From the NCBI GenBank assembly GCA_900541935.1, contig UQLZ01000035.1, forward strand, positions 1 through 24,011: 24,011 bases of DNA, in the 5' to 3' direction. Source of the stretch: an uncultured Prevotellaceae bacterium (GTDB taxonomy: Bacteria > Bacteroidota > Bacteroidia > Bacteroidales > Muribaculaceae). Shown here in pieces: positions 1 through 7,398 of the stretch (positions are counted from its first letter, which is position 1; each line of letters begins with the position of its first letter). The notes beneath the pieces were generated by a model. It did no database searches, had not been told where the DNA came from, and saw only the letters and a program-made list of their open reading frames with translations. The translations under genes and the position numbers were made by a program.

Positions 1-1
1 C

Positions 2-1738
2 AATGGTGTGAATCCGAATGAAGTGGCGAAGGAGTACCGCAGAAAGCAGAAACAGTTAGAAAGGATTAACGAAACAAACCCTATGCTTGACGACTACCAC
101 GTTGGCATAAGAGGACTTTCCGACATCATGACTATGCGAGAGGCTATTGAAGAAGCAAGGCAGGAAGCGGAAGAGGGTGACTATGAAACGCTGTCTGCAT
201 ATCCAGACATCACAAACGAAATGCTTGAAGACGCACTGCAAAGCGGGAAAATAACGGTTTACAGTAGCAAGCCCATTAAAGACGGAAACTTTGTAACTCC
301 GTCAAGGATGCAGGCTGAGGACTATGCTGGCGACGGCAGGGTGTACTCCAAGACAGTCAGCATTGATGATGTTGCGTGGATTAATACTGATGAGGGGCAA
401 TTTGTCAAGAACCGCAAGGACAAAGCAGAAAAAGCCCCACTTCGTTTCCAACTCATCGGAGAGCAAGGGGCGGAAGAAAGCACAAGCGGTGAGGATACAA
501 AAAATCCGACTTGGGAAGAAATCACGGATGCACTCGAAAGTACACCTACCAGCCATACCGAAGTACCTGGCGTCAAAATGCATTCTTCCAAATCGGATAC
601 CGCAAAGATACATAATAATGAAGCCATAGCAAAAGACCTTGAAAAACTCGGTGAAAGTTTTAACAATAATTATGCTTTTAGTGCAAAGGAATTTATTGGG
701 CAACTTGCTTTACGATTCAATATACCAGCAAATTCAGAGAATACAAGTTACAAGCAGATTCAAACACCAAACGGAAAAATAACTGTCCGTTTAAGCAATC
801 ATCAAGGGAATGCTATCAATTTTATTCTTAAAAACAGCAATAATCAAAACAATTATGGCATTGTTATTAAGACAGAACGAAACCTCTTTAAAGACAATGA
901 AAATGTCAACTATCTTGAACTTGTTTATTTTGGAGACATCGTAAGCGGAAATTCAAATTTACAGAAAGCAATAACTTTAGGGTTGTCTGATTTTGTAAGA
1001 ACAGGAAGCATTAAAGATATGCCAAAACCTAATTTGCTTAACGCATCTGGCTCATTTAAAAAGAAGATGAAAGAATTTGGCATAAACAGAAAACTTGAAT
1101 ATGACGACCCCCTTTACAAGATTTCGGAAGAGACTGAACAACCGACCACTTCTGCTATTGCTGATTCAGTTAGGTCGCTTGCAGAGAGGTTGCACCTTGA
1201 CAATGTGGAGATAGTTACCGATGCTTCTGCATTGAGTGGTAAGGAAGCAAAGGCAAAAGGCTTCTACTCAAAAAGCACCGGCAAGATAACCATTGTTGTT
1301 CCCAACAACACAAGTGCAGAGGATGCAGTTCAAACCTTGCTTCACGAAGCCGTGGCACACTACGGACTACGCAAACTGTTTGGTAGCGAGTTTGACAACT
1401 TCCTTGATGCGGTGCTTGAAAATGCCGACAAAAAAGTGTTGGAACGCATCTACGACCTTGCAAGGGCTAACGGATGGGACTACCGCAAGGCAACCGAGGA
1501 ATACCTTGCAACACTTGCAGAGACAACCGAGTTTGAAAATACTGGCAAAGGCTGGTGGAACAAGGTTAAGGAACTGTTCGTTGATATGCTACGCACATTG
1601 GGCATCAAAGCACTTGACGGCACTACCCTAACCGACAATGAACTGCGTTATATCCTTTGGGCATCATATCAGAACCTAAAGGGAACTAACGACACCCTTA
1701 TAGGTCTGCAAACGATATTGTCAAGAGAGAAGATTTAG
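2..1738 (+). CDS. C-terminal part of a phage/ICE-type polyvalent protein with a zinc-metallopeptidase-like domain (5' partial)
   Basis: The frame is open to the left edge, so the gene starts outside the window; the first in-frame start is a GTG at 8, and residues are numbered from it. Residues 80-135 (SSKPI, FVTPSRMQAEDYAG, VYSKTVSIDDVAWI) resemble a module found in large polyvalent proteins of Bacteroidota phages and conjugative elements. Residues 385-530 carry HEAVAH at 446-451, an HExxH zinc site, with EEY near 497-499 as a possible third ligand, so this part looks like a metallopeptidase. Residues about 200-360 are much more AT-rich than the rest and have no motif I recognise. The frame stops at 1736-1738, but sequence typical of the same protein continues in the -1 frame, so the gene is probably broken. 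Family assignment is from memory of such proteins; substrate and role are unknown. Confidence 0.6.
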   Translation, partial: NGVNPNEVAKEYRRKQKQLERINETNPMLDDYHVGIRGLSDIMTMREAIEEARQEAEEGDYETLSAYPDITNEMLEDALQSGKITVYSSKPIKDGNFVTPSRMQAEDYAGDGRVYSKTVSIDDVAWINTDEGQFVKNRKDKAEKAPLRFQLIGEQGAEESTSGEDTKNPTWEEITDALESTPTSHTEVPGVKMHSSKSDTAKIHNNEAIAKDLEKLGESFNNNYAFSAKEFIGQLALRFNIPANSENTSYKQIQTPNGKITVRLSNHQGNAINFILKNSNNQNNYGIVIKTERNLFKDNENVNYLELVYFGDIVSGNSNLQKAITLGLSDFVRTGSIKDMPKPNLLNASGSFKKKMKEFGINRKLEYDDPLYKISEETEQPTTSAIADSVRSLAERLHLDNVEIVTDASALSGKEAKAKGFYSKSTGKITIVVPNNTSAEDAVQTLLHEAVAHYGLRKLFGSEFDNFLDAVLENADKKVLERIYDLARANGWDYRKATEEYLATLAETTEFENTGKGWWNKVKELFVDMLRTLGIKALDGTTLTDNELRYILWASYQNLKGTNDTLIGLQTILSREKI

Positions 1739-2130
1739 GTATTGAGAATACAGAGGATGACAAGTTGTTCCGCACAGAAGCGGAGCAACCAGTCTCCTAT
1801 GAACAAGCAATGGTGCGTGACCTATACGACCAGCGTATGGCGAGCGGAGTATATCAGAGCATTGAGGCTTTACAAGACAGTATGCGTTCCGTCAAGGAGT
1901 TTATGGGTATGGTAGATAAGGCAGAAAACGGCAAGGCACGTTACATCGAAGACATTGATGACTTTGAGAACGCTTATCTCGGAGAAAACAGACTATCTTC
2001 ACAAAACAAGGCAGAAACCGATTTGTCAGCCAACCTACTGCTAAAACCATTGCTTAGAGCAATGACAATTTGGATTTTTCAACACATCAATTGTCATAAA
2101 ATCCATAGTGAGTATATTAAAGGTCAATAA
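1690..2130 (+). pseudogene. Downstream fragment of the polyvalent protein after a frameshift
   Basis: This frame is open from 1690 (TAA at 1687-1689) and reads ANDIVKREDLGIENTEDDKLF from about 1708, a natural continuation of the domain that ends at 1738 in the other frame. It continues through a charged, helical stretch (YDQRMASGVYQSIEALQDSM, then ENRLSSQNKAETD) that resembles what follows the metallopeptidase module in related element proteins. The first in-frame start is a TTG at 1765 with no ribosome site, which argues against an independent gene. From about 2040 the frame runs antisense through the 3' end of the thiF-like gene to a stop at 2130, so the last 30 residues are probably not original element sequence. 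I read it as a frameshifted, truncated remnant. Confidence 0.55.
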
Positions 2131-2775
2131 TTTATTAACAAGAGGTTCTCCTGCTCCAACTATCACCTTAATAACTTCTGCAGCTTGAATACTTCCAACA
2201 ATGCCTGGAACTGCTCCTACGACTCCACTATCAGAACTTTTTTTGAGCATAACAGCCTCAGGAAATACACACCTAAGACATGCAGAACCAGGAACTATTG
2301 TCATTATATTTCCGTTAAACTCTCCTATAGAGCCATGAATTAGCGTCTTTCCTTGCGAAACACAGAAATCATTACAGAAATATCTCGTCTCTATATTATC
2401 AGAAGCATCAACAATAATATCATAACTTCTTGATATACCTTCTGCATTATCCTTACCAAATCGGTCTCGCACAGCACTAACCCTTATATCGGGATTCATT
2501 TTCTCCAATTTCTTCTTAGCGATTTCAACCTTTGCCATACCTAAATCTTCAGTAGAATAAAGAATTTGCCTTTGAAGATTGGAAATATCCACAACGTCTG
2601 AATCTACTATGCAAATTTCGCCAACGCCTGCGGCGGCTAAATATAAACATACAGGAGAACCGAGCCCGCCAGCACCAACAACAAGAACTTTTGCTTCTCT
2701 CAGTTTACGCTGTCCAGACTCGCCTATCTCTTTCAGCAACAAATGCCGCTTATATCTTTCTTTATCAACTATCAT
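2041..2775 (-). CDS. ThiF/MoeB/HesA family adenylating (E1-like) protein
   Basis: This 244-aa protein belongs to the E1-like superfamily that adenylates the C-terminus of a ubiquitin-like sulfur carrier (ThiS or MoaD type) in thiamine or molybdopterin synthesis. The nucleotide site GAGGLGS is at 34-40, followed by DSDVVDISNLQRQ at 58-70, the conserved lysine in GMAK at 79-82, and DASDN at 123-127. The first zinc pair is C166/C169 (CLRC). The second pair looks wrong: C237-H-C239 followed by SKQWF and the stop, instead of the usual CxxC. The position matching the ThiF Cys184 region is Ser180 (KKSSDSGVVG). Its ATG overlaps the hflX stop by 4 bp (ATGA), so the two are probably co-translated. No carrier protein is encoded nearby, so the substrate cannot be assigned. 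The altered end may result from the element inserted alongside. Confidence 0.85.
   Translation of the reverse strand: MIVDKERYKRHLLLKEIGESGQRKLREAKVLVVGAGGLGSPVCLYLAAAGVGEICIVDSDVVDISNLQRQILYSTEDLGMAKVEIAKKKLEKMNPDIRVSAVRDRFGKDNAEGISRSYDIIVDASDNIETRYFCNDFCVSQGKTLIHGSIGEFNGNIMTIVPGSACLRCVFPEAVMLKKSSDSGVVGAVPGIVGSIQAAEVIKVIVGAGEPLVNKLLTFNILTMDFMTIDVLKNPNCHCSKQWF
2048..2064. repeat. Perfect 7-bp inverted repeat at the element/chromosome junction
   Basis: CATTGCT (2048-2054), TAG, then AGCAATG (2058-2064) form a perfect 7+7 bp inverted repeat. It lies inside the last codons of the thiF-like gene, where the higher-GC element sequence meets the chromosome. On the minus strand it is followed by GTTTTAG, so it may be a weak terminator for thiF. 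It may also be the core of the site where the element integrated. The sequence alone does not decide between these. Confidence 0.35.
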
Positions 2776-3992
2776 TCTTCTGAAACATCATCATACTTCT
2801 GGAAAAGGAAATCATTGTAAGGGAAACGCTTCATATGAATTTCCTTAGCCATTTCATATAACTTGTTTTTCAAATCTTCTATATTTATTTTCTCCTTTGC
2901 TGAGATAAATATGCAATTATCATTCATCTTTGCCATCCATGTTGACTTCAATTCGTCTAACGACATATTCTCACGCGTTTTAGGCGTCAAATCATCCTCA
3001 TCTTTCTTCTTAAAAGTGAAGGCATCCACCTTATTAAATACTAGAATCATCGGCTTATCAGTAGAGTTGCACACTTCTTGCAAAGTCTTGTTAACCACCT
3101 CTATCTGCTCCTCAAACTGAGGGTGAGAAATATCCACAACATGGATAAGAATATCTGATTCCCTCACCTCATCCAAGGTCGTTTTAAACGAATCGACAAG
3201 GTGAGTCGGCAACTTGCGGATAAATCCGATAGTATCCGTTAAAAGAAACGGAAGGTTATCAATAATAACCTTTCGAACAGTTGTATCCAAAGTTGCAAAA
3301 AGTTTGTTTTCTGCAAAAACCTCAGATTTGCTTAGCAGGTTCATCAACGTTGACTTACCAACGTTAGTATAACCAACCAACGCAATACGAGTCAATTTAC
3401 CACGGTTTTTTCTCTGTATCGACTTCTGCTTGTCGATAGACTTCAATTCCGCCTTTAGTCTTGAAATCTTATCCAAAATAATACGGCGGTCCGTTTCAAT
3501 CTGCGTTTCACCCGGTCCTCTCATACCGATACCACCACGTTGACGCTCCAAGTGGGTCCACATTCGAGTAAGTCGCGGTAGAAGATACTGATATTGTGCA
3601 AGTTCAACCTGAGTTCTTGCTGTTGCTGTCTGTGCACGCTTGGCAAAAATATCAAGAATCAAGTTTGTTCTATCAAGAATCTTTATCTTTAATTCAGTCT
3701 CAATATTTTGCACCTGCTTTGTTGATAAATCATCATCAAAGATAGCCAATTCAATATCATTATCTTCAACAAACTGGCGTATCTCCTCCAACTTTCCTTT
3801 GCCTACAAATGTTCTTGGATTTGGATAATCTATTTTCTGCAGGAAAGTCTTAACACTTGTCGCTCCCGCAGTTTCGGCAAGAAAAGCCAATTCGTCAAGA
3901 TATTCATTCGCTTTAGCCTCATTTTGCAATTGGGTTATGAGCCCGACAAGGACAGCCCTTTCTCCTATATATTCTGTTTTCTTTTCAATCAT
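2772..3992 (-). CDS. hflX: GTPase HflX
   Basis: This 406-aa protein is a ribosome-associated GTPase; in other bacteria HflX binds the 50S subunit and splits stalled ribosomes under stress. The N-terminal HflX domain occupies about 1-130. The hallmark glycine-rich block GGIGMRGPGETQIETDRR is at 153-170, followed by a coiled coil. The G domain has G1 GYTNVGKS at 207-214, G3 DTIG at 253-256, G4 NKVD at 320-323 and G5 SAK at 364-366. Length and motif order are normal. It is the first gene of a two-gene unit with the thiF-like gene, which overlaps its stop codon. A terminator of the upstream ompH-like gene lies directly before it, so it needs its own start signal in a short gap; I see no clear consensus promoter there. 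Confidence 0.96.
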   Translation of the reverse strand: MIEKKTEYIGERAVLVGLITQLQNEAKANEYLDELAFLAETAGATSVKTFLQKIDYPNPRTFVGKGKLEEIRQFVEDNDIELAIFDDDLSTKQVQNIETELKIKILDRTNLILDIFAKRAQTATARTQVELAQYQYLLPRLTRMWTHLERQRGGIGMRGPGETQIETDRRIILDKISRLKAELKSIDKQKSIQRKNRGKLTRIALVGYTNVGKSTLMNLLSKSEVFAENKLFATLDTTVRKVIIDNLPFLLTDTIGFIRKLPTHLVDSFKTTLDEVRESDILIHVVDISHPQFEEQIEVVNKTLQEVCNSTDKPMILVFNKVDAFTFKKKDEDDLTPKTRENMSLDELKSTWMAKMNDNCIFISAKEKINIEDLKNKLYEMAKEIHMKRFPYNDFLFQKYDDVSEE

Positions 3993-4019
3993 AAATCTAT
4001 ATTATTTTAAACCTTAAAA

Positions 4020-4053
4020 GGGATGTATCAAAAAAGCATTTTTGATACATCCC
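4020..4053 (-). terminator. Intrinsic terminator downstream of the OmpH-like gene
   Basis: A 15-bp perfect stem, GGGATGTATCAAAAA (4020-4034) with its complement at 4039-4053, closes a 4-nt loop. On the minus strand it is followed by TTTTAAGGTTT. It sits 23 bp after the OmpH-like stop codon and before the hflX start, so it ends the ompH-like transcript. Confidence 0.85.
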
Positions 4054-4076
4054 TATAGAACTATTTGACCAGTAGG

Positions 4077-4676
4077 CTATTTCTTGCTGCCTATTTTATA
4101 GTATCTGGAATTTAGACCGTTTACAACATCAGTTGTAATATCGTCAATATTTCCAACATACAAAGTAGCCGCCTTCTGTAGCACTACAGAGTATCCTTTT
4201 GCTTTTGCATATTCCTTGATGAATTTATCAACCGAATCGTTAAGTTGCTGCGTATTCATCATAAGTTCATTTTGCATAGAACGCTCAAGGTTTGCCATAT
4301 AATTACGAGCATCACCCTGCATTTTTTGCAACTTTTGCTGATCCGCATTAAAACTTGCCTCTGTCAGATAGCCATTGCTCTTGTATTTGCGCTCAATTTC
4401 TCCAGCAAATCTCTGCAACTCATTTTCTTTTTGACGTCTTGCAGATTCCAATTTATTCTGACTGCGAAGCATTGCCTCGTTTACGTCTTTAGCAAAATTG
4501 TAACCTTTCATCAAAGAATCACCATCCACATAGGCTATTTTTAATGCTGACTCTACATTTTCTGTCTTTGCAACCTCTGCTGTGCCTTGTGCCTTTTCCT
4601 CATTAGAACATTGCGCAAACAAAACTGCAGACAAAATCAATAAAGAAGCCTTTGCGGCTCTTCCAAATCTATTCAT
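4077..4676 (-). CDS. OmpH/Skp-like periplasmic chaperone, predicted lipoprotein
   Basis: This 199-aa protein has an N-terminal signal with a possible lipobox ending in Cys23 (LFAQC), then a low-complexity linker to about residue 43. The rest is an OmpH/Skp-like domain: a short strand (KIAYVDGDSLM) followed by a long, charged coiled-coil hairpin rich in Q, K and E, then a C-terminal strand region (YSVVLQKAATLYVGNIDDIT) that pairs with the first. Skp-type proteins hold unfolded outer-membrane proteins in the periplasm. Most Skp proteins are soluble; lipid anchoring is inferred here from the cysteine. It lies 24 bp after the 54-aa membrane-protein gene on the same strand and is followed by a strong terminator, so the two form an operon. 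Confidence 0.85.
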   Translation of the reverse strand: MNRFGRAAKASLLILSAVLFAQCSNEEKAQGTAEVAKTENVESALKIAYVDGDSLMKGYNFAKDVNEAMLRSQNKLESARRQKENELQRFAGEIERKYKSNGYLTEASFNADQQKLQKMQGDARNYMANLERSMQNELMMNTQQLNDSVDKFIKEYAKAKGYSVVLQKAATLYVGNIDDITTDVVNGLNSRYYKIGSKK

Positions 4677-4700
4677 GATAATTTTAATAGTTAATTGTTT

Positions 4701-4865
4701 TTACTTATCTGATTCTCCATGGGCACAATGAATACCTTTTTTCTTTAATGCCTTATTGTCGTGAATATGCATTGAAGGAAATTGACCTCCTCTTATAAAG
4801 AATACTTTTACACCTAAAAGCACTACACATATTAATATAACGCATATAGAAATTATTATCGTCAT
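4701..4865 (-). CDS. Small membrane protein, 54 aa
   Basis: The reading frame starts at ATG 4865-4863 and stops at TAA 4703-4701. Residues 1-20 (MTIIISICVILICVVLLGVK) form one membrane segment. A short cytosol- or periplasm-facing tail with FPSMHIHDNKALKKKGI and a single Cys follows. The upstream sequence has AAAAGGGC just before the ATG, and a TATATTTG -7 element lies about 23 bp away. It looks like a conserved Bacteroidota small protein with an FP-x-x-H-x-x-x-N-x-AL-x-x-KGI core, from memory of such proteins. Its position directly in front of the OmpH-like gene suggests a shared transcript. Function is unknown; it is too small to carry an enzyme fold. Confidence 0.75.
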   Translation of the reverse strand: MTIIISICVILICVVLLGVKVFFIRGGQFPSMHIHDNKALKKKGIHCAHGESDK

Positions 4866-4887
4866 GCCCTTTTATAAAATTTTACTG

Positions 4888-4895
4888 CAAATATA
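4888..4895 (-). promoter_or_regulatory. Probable -7 element for the small membrane protein/ompH-like operon
   Basis: On the minus strand this reads TATATTTG, a match to the Bacteroidota -7 consensus TAnnTTTG. It lies 22 bp before the start codon at 4865. No good -33 TTTG is seen at the usual distance, so the call is tentative. Confidence 0.4.
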
Positions 4896-5016
4896 GGAAA
4901 AGACCGACAATTTTAATGCCTAACTCAGATATATTTTGTACCTTAGAGGGCGATTTAAATTGTATTTAACAATAATTTTCAAATAAAGACGTTTAATTTT
5001 AAAATTATAAACAACT

Positions 5017-6486
5017 ATGACACTCAAAGAACTTAAACCTGAACTTATTTGGGGAATTTTTGACCAAATAACACAAGTTCCACGTCCTTCAAAGAAAGAA
5101 GACAAGATACGTGAGTTTCTATTGGAATTTGCAAAAAAACATAATATTGAAGCAAAAACAGATAAAATCGGAAACGTTGCAATGAGAGTTCCTGCAACTC
5201 CTGGCAAAGAAAACGCTCCTACTGTTGTCCTTCAAGGCCACATGGATATGGTTCCAAACCAAACAAAACCTGAAACTCACAATTTTGAAACAGATCCTAT
5301 TCAGGCTGTTGTTGACGGTGAATGGATACATACAAAAGATTATAAAACAACCTTAGGTGCTGACAATGGTATCGGTATGGCTGGAGCCTTGGCTGCCTTG
5401 ATTGACAAAGGCTTTGAACACGGACCTCTTGAAGCATTGTTTACTGTTGATGAAGAAACAGGTTTGACAGGTGCTAAGAACGTTGGCGAAGGTATGATTA
5501 CTGGTGAAATCCTAATCAACCTTGACTCAGAAGATGAGGCTCAGATTTTCCTTGGTTGTGCCGGAGGTATTGACACAATAGCAACATTCCGTTATGAAAC
5601 AGAAGCCGTTCCTGCTGGTTACCAATTCTTCAACGTTTCTATGCTCAAATTTAGAGGAGGCCACTCCGGCGCAGACATTCACCTTGGACGCGCTAACGCA
5701 AATAAAGTATTGGCCAGATTCTTGAACGACTGCTATAAAGCATACGGTGACAATCTTGTAATAGCAAATATAAACGGCGGTGAATTGCGCAACGTTATAC
5801 CGGGTAATGCAGTTGCAACTGTCGGTGTTCCTGCTGATAAGAAAGAAGATTTGAGAACTCGAATCAACCACTATGCTGCCGTTATCGAAGAGGAATACAA
5901 AGGCATCGAAGATTTGCAAGAAATAAAAATGGAATCAACAGACACTCCTACTAGCATCATTGATAAAGAAACAGCAAAAAGAGTTGTAAAAGCTATCGTT
6001 TCCGCTCCTAATGCAGTTATCGCCATGAGCCGTAGCATTCCTGGTATGGTCAGCACGTCTTCCAACCTCGCTCTTATAAAGACTGACGCCGAAAAGAAAG
6101 TAATCGTTGTTACAACTTCTCAAAGAAGTGAGGAAGAGACTCGCAAACATTATATTGCAAGCCAGATTGTTGCTCACTTTGAGTTGGCTGGCGCTGAAAT
6201 TGAGCAAGGCGACGGCTACCCAGGTTGGACTCCTAACATGGACTCTAAAATCTTAAAAATTGCTGTTAAGGCATACGAAGATTTATACAACATCACCCCG
6301 GTATGCACATCTCTGCACGCAGGTCTTGAATGTGGAAACTTCCTTGCAAACAACCCTAAATTGGATATGATTTCATTTGGACCAACATTAAAGGACGTTC
6401 ACACACCAAAAGAATCTATGCATATTCCTGCTGTAGAAAAATTCTGGAACCACCTCGTAAGAATACTTGTAATGGTCGCTGAATAG
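5017..6486 (+). CDS. pepD: Aminoacyl-histidine dipeptidase / cytosol non-specific dipeptidase (M20C)
   Basis: This 489-aa zinc dipeptidase of family M20C hydrolyses a broad range of dipeptides, including Xaa-His, in the cytoplasm. Visible metal and catalytic motifs are GHMDMVP (H75, D77), LGADNGIG (D116), DEETGLTGA (E146, E147), LDSEDE (D170) and a C-terminal HAGLECG with H434. Length is typical of PepD (about 485 aa), and the lid domain lies between roughly 210 and 390. No signal peptide is present. It stands alone: the divergent small-protein operon lies upstream and a long hairpin terminator follows. Codon use is regular and biased toward preferred codons, consistent with good expression. 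Confidence 0.96.
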   Translation: MTLKELKPELIWGIFDQITQVPRPSKKEDKIREFLLEFAKKHNIEAKTDKIGNVAMRVPATPGKENAPTVVLQGHMDMVPNQTKPETHNFETDPIQAVVDGEWIHTKDYKTTLGADNGIGMAGALAALIDKGFEHGPLEALFTVDEETGLTGAKNVGEGMITGEILINLDSEDEAQIFLGCAGGIDTIATFRYETEAVPAGYQFFNVSMLKFRGGHSGADIHLGRANANKVLARFLNDCYKAYGDNLVIANINGGELRNVIPGNAVATVGVPADKKEDLRTRINHYAAVIEEEYKGIEDLQEIKMESTDTPTSIIDKETAKRVVKAIVSAPNAVIAMSRSIPGMVSTSSNLALIKTDAEKKVIVVTTSQRSEEETRKHYIASQIVAHFELAGAEIEQGDGYPGWTPNMDSKILKIAVKAYEDLYNITPVCTSLHAGLECGNFLANNPKLDMISFGPTLKDVHTPKESMHIPAVEKFWNHLVRILVMVAE

Positions 6487-6510
6487 CATTATGGCAAAAA
6501 CAAAAATACA

Positions 6511-6560
6511 AAGGGTGACATATCGGCAAATTGCCGGTAAGTCATCCTTTATTATTTTTA
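6511..6560 (+). terminator. Intrinsic terminator after pepD
   Basis: AAGGGTGAC (6511-6519) pairs with GTCATCCTT (6541-6549) with one mismatch, around an inner stem CGGCAA/TTGCCG. A TATTATTTTT tract follows. It lies 25 bp after the pepD stop. Confidence 0.8.
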
Positions 6561-6591
6561 AATAATAGCAAACGCTTAAATCCGAAACCAC

Positions 6592-7308
6592 ATGCGACTC
6601 TTGCTCTCATTAATATATATATCTATCGCCTGCGCAGGATATGCAGCAGACATTAACGACACCTTAGACATACAAAAAGCACGCATAATTAATTCCGACT
6701 CAACAAAAGTTCAATGCGACACAATCATCCGACTTTGTGATGCTGACTATCGTCGGGTTGCAGAAGAATTAGGAATTGAAGTTGCAACAATGAAAAGCGT
6801 TGTTGAAGTTGAGGCAGGCATTACACATAAAGGTTTTTGTGAACCAAAGAAACCTATCTTAAACTTTGACGTAACAATCTTTAAAAAGTTTCTGAGAAAA
6901 AAAGGGTTTAATTACAAAAAGCATCTTAATAAAGAGGCATTTAAAAAAATAAATATTCGAAAATACGGGTCATACTGTAAAGCCCAATGGGCAAGATTTG
7001 AAAGTGCTTGCAAAATTGACAGCACATCAGCAAAAGAAGCCTCTTTTTGGGGAATGTTCCAAATAGGAGGTTTTAACTGGAAAAAATGCGGATGCTCCTC
7101 TATTAACGAATTCATTCAAAAGATGAGTGAATCTGAAGCCATGCAATTAGAATTATTCGCCCAATATTGTATTAATAATAATCTTGTAAAATACATACAG
7201 AAAAAAGACTGGCACGGCTTTTCATATAGATACAATGGACCCTCTTATAAATCAAAAGGTTACCATAAAAAGCTAAAGTCTGCTTACAAAAAACACAAAA
7301 TTAAATAA
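6592..7308 (+). CDS. Secreted N-acetylmuramidase-domain protein (DUF3380-type)
   Basis: This 238-aa protein has a signal peptide (about 1-19, MRLLLSLIYISIACAGYAA). Its mature domain matches the N-acetylmuramidase family that cleaves the glycan strand of peptidoglycan. Visible features are VVEVEAG at 70-76, where a Glu is the likely catalytic acid, then KPILNFD, a central WGMFQIGGFNWKKCGC from 153, a SESEAMQLELFAQYC-like helix, KKDWHGFSYRYNGP, and a basic C-terminus. The domain is usually found in phage endolysins and secreted autolysins. The signal peptide and lack of phage neighbours favour a cell-wall housekeeping or competition role. It is a single gene between two other units, and no consensus promoter is obvious upstream. 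Confidence 0.85.
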   Translation: MRLLLSLIYISIACAGYAADINDTLDIQKARIINSDSTKVQCDTIIRLCDADYRRVAEELGIEVATMKSVVEVEAGITHKGFCEPKKPILNFDVTIFKKFLRKKGFNYKKHLNKEAFKKINIRKYGSYCKAQWARFESACKIDSTSAKEASFWGMFQIGGFNWKKCGCSSINEFIQKMSESEAMQLELFAQYCINNNLVKYIQKKDWHGFSYRYNGPSYKSKGYHKKLKSAYKKHKIK

Positions 7309-7328
7309 CATTTTTTAACACAGAAAAA

Positions 7329-7359
7329 TTTGCAGTTAATTAAAAGTGTTATACTTTTG
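7329..7359 (+). promoter_or_regulatory. Promoter of perR-rubrerythrin with an overlapping inverted repeat
   Basis: A -33 TTTG (7329-7332) and a -7 TACTTTTG (7352-7359) are separated by 19 bp and match the Bacteroidota primary sigma promoter. AAAAGT (7342-7347) and ACTTTT (7353-7358) form a 6-5-6 inverted repeat across the -7 element. That is where a Fur-family repressor would block initiation, so autoregulation by the PerR-type protein is plausible. Confidence 0.7.
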
Positions 7360-7398
7360 TAATGATTTCAAATATGAACATTTTTTACTGAATAAATT

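Noticed and set aside
324..703. Overlapping frames on both strands within the polyvalent gene
   Set aside because: They lie inside a frame with clear domain content and lack ribosome sites, so they are shadow frames.
1690..1738. Programmed -1 ribosomal frameshift in the polyvalent gene
   Set aside because: No XXXYYYZ heptamer occurs in the overlap and no strong hairpin follows it.
6592..7308. The muramidase gene as a prophage endolysin
   Set aside because: It has a signal peptide and no holin or phage genes around it; neighbours are chromosomal.
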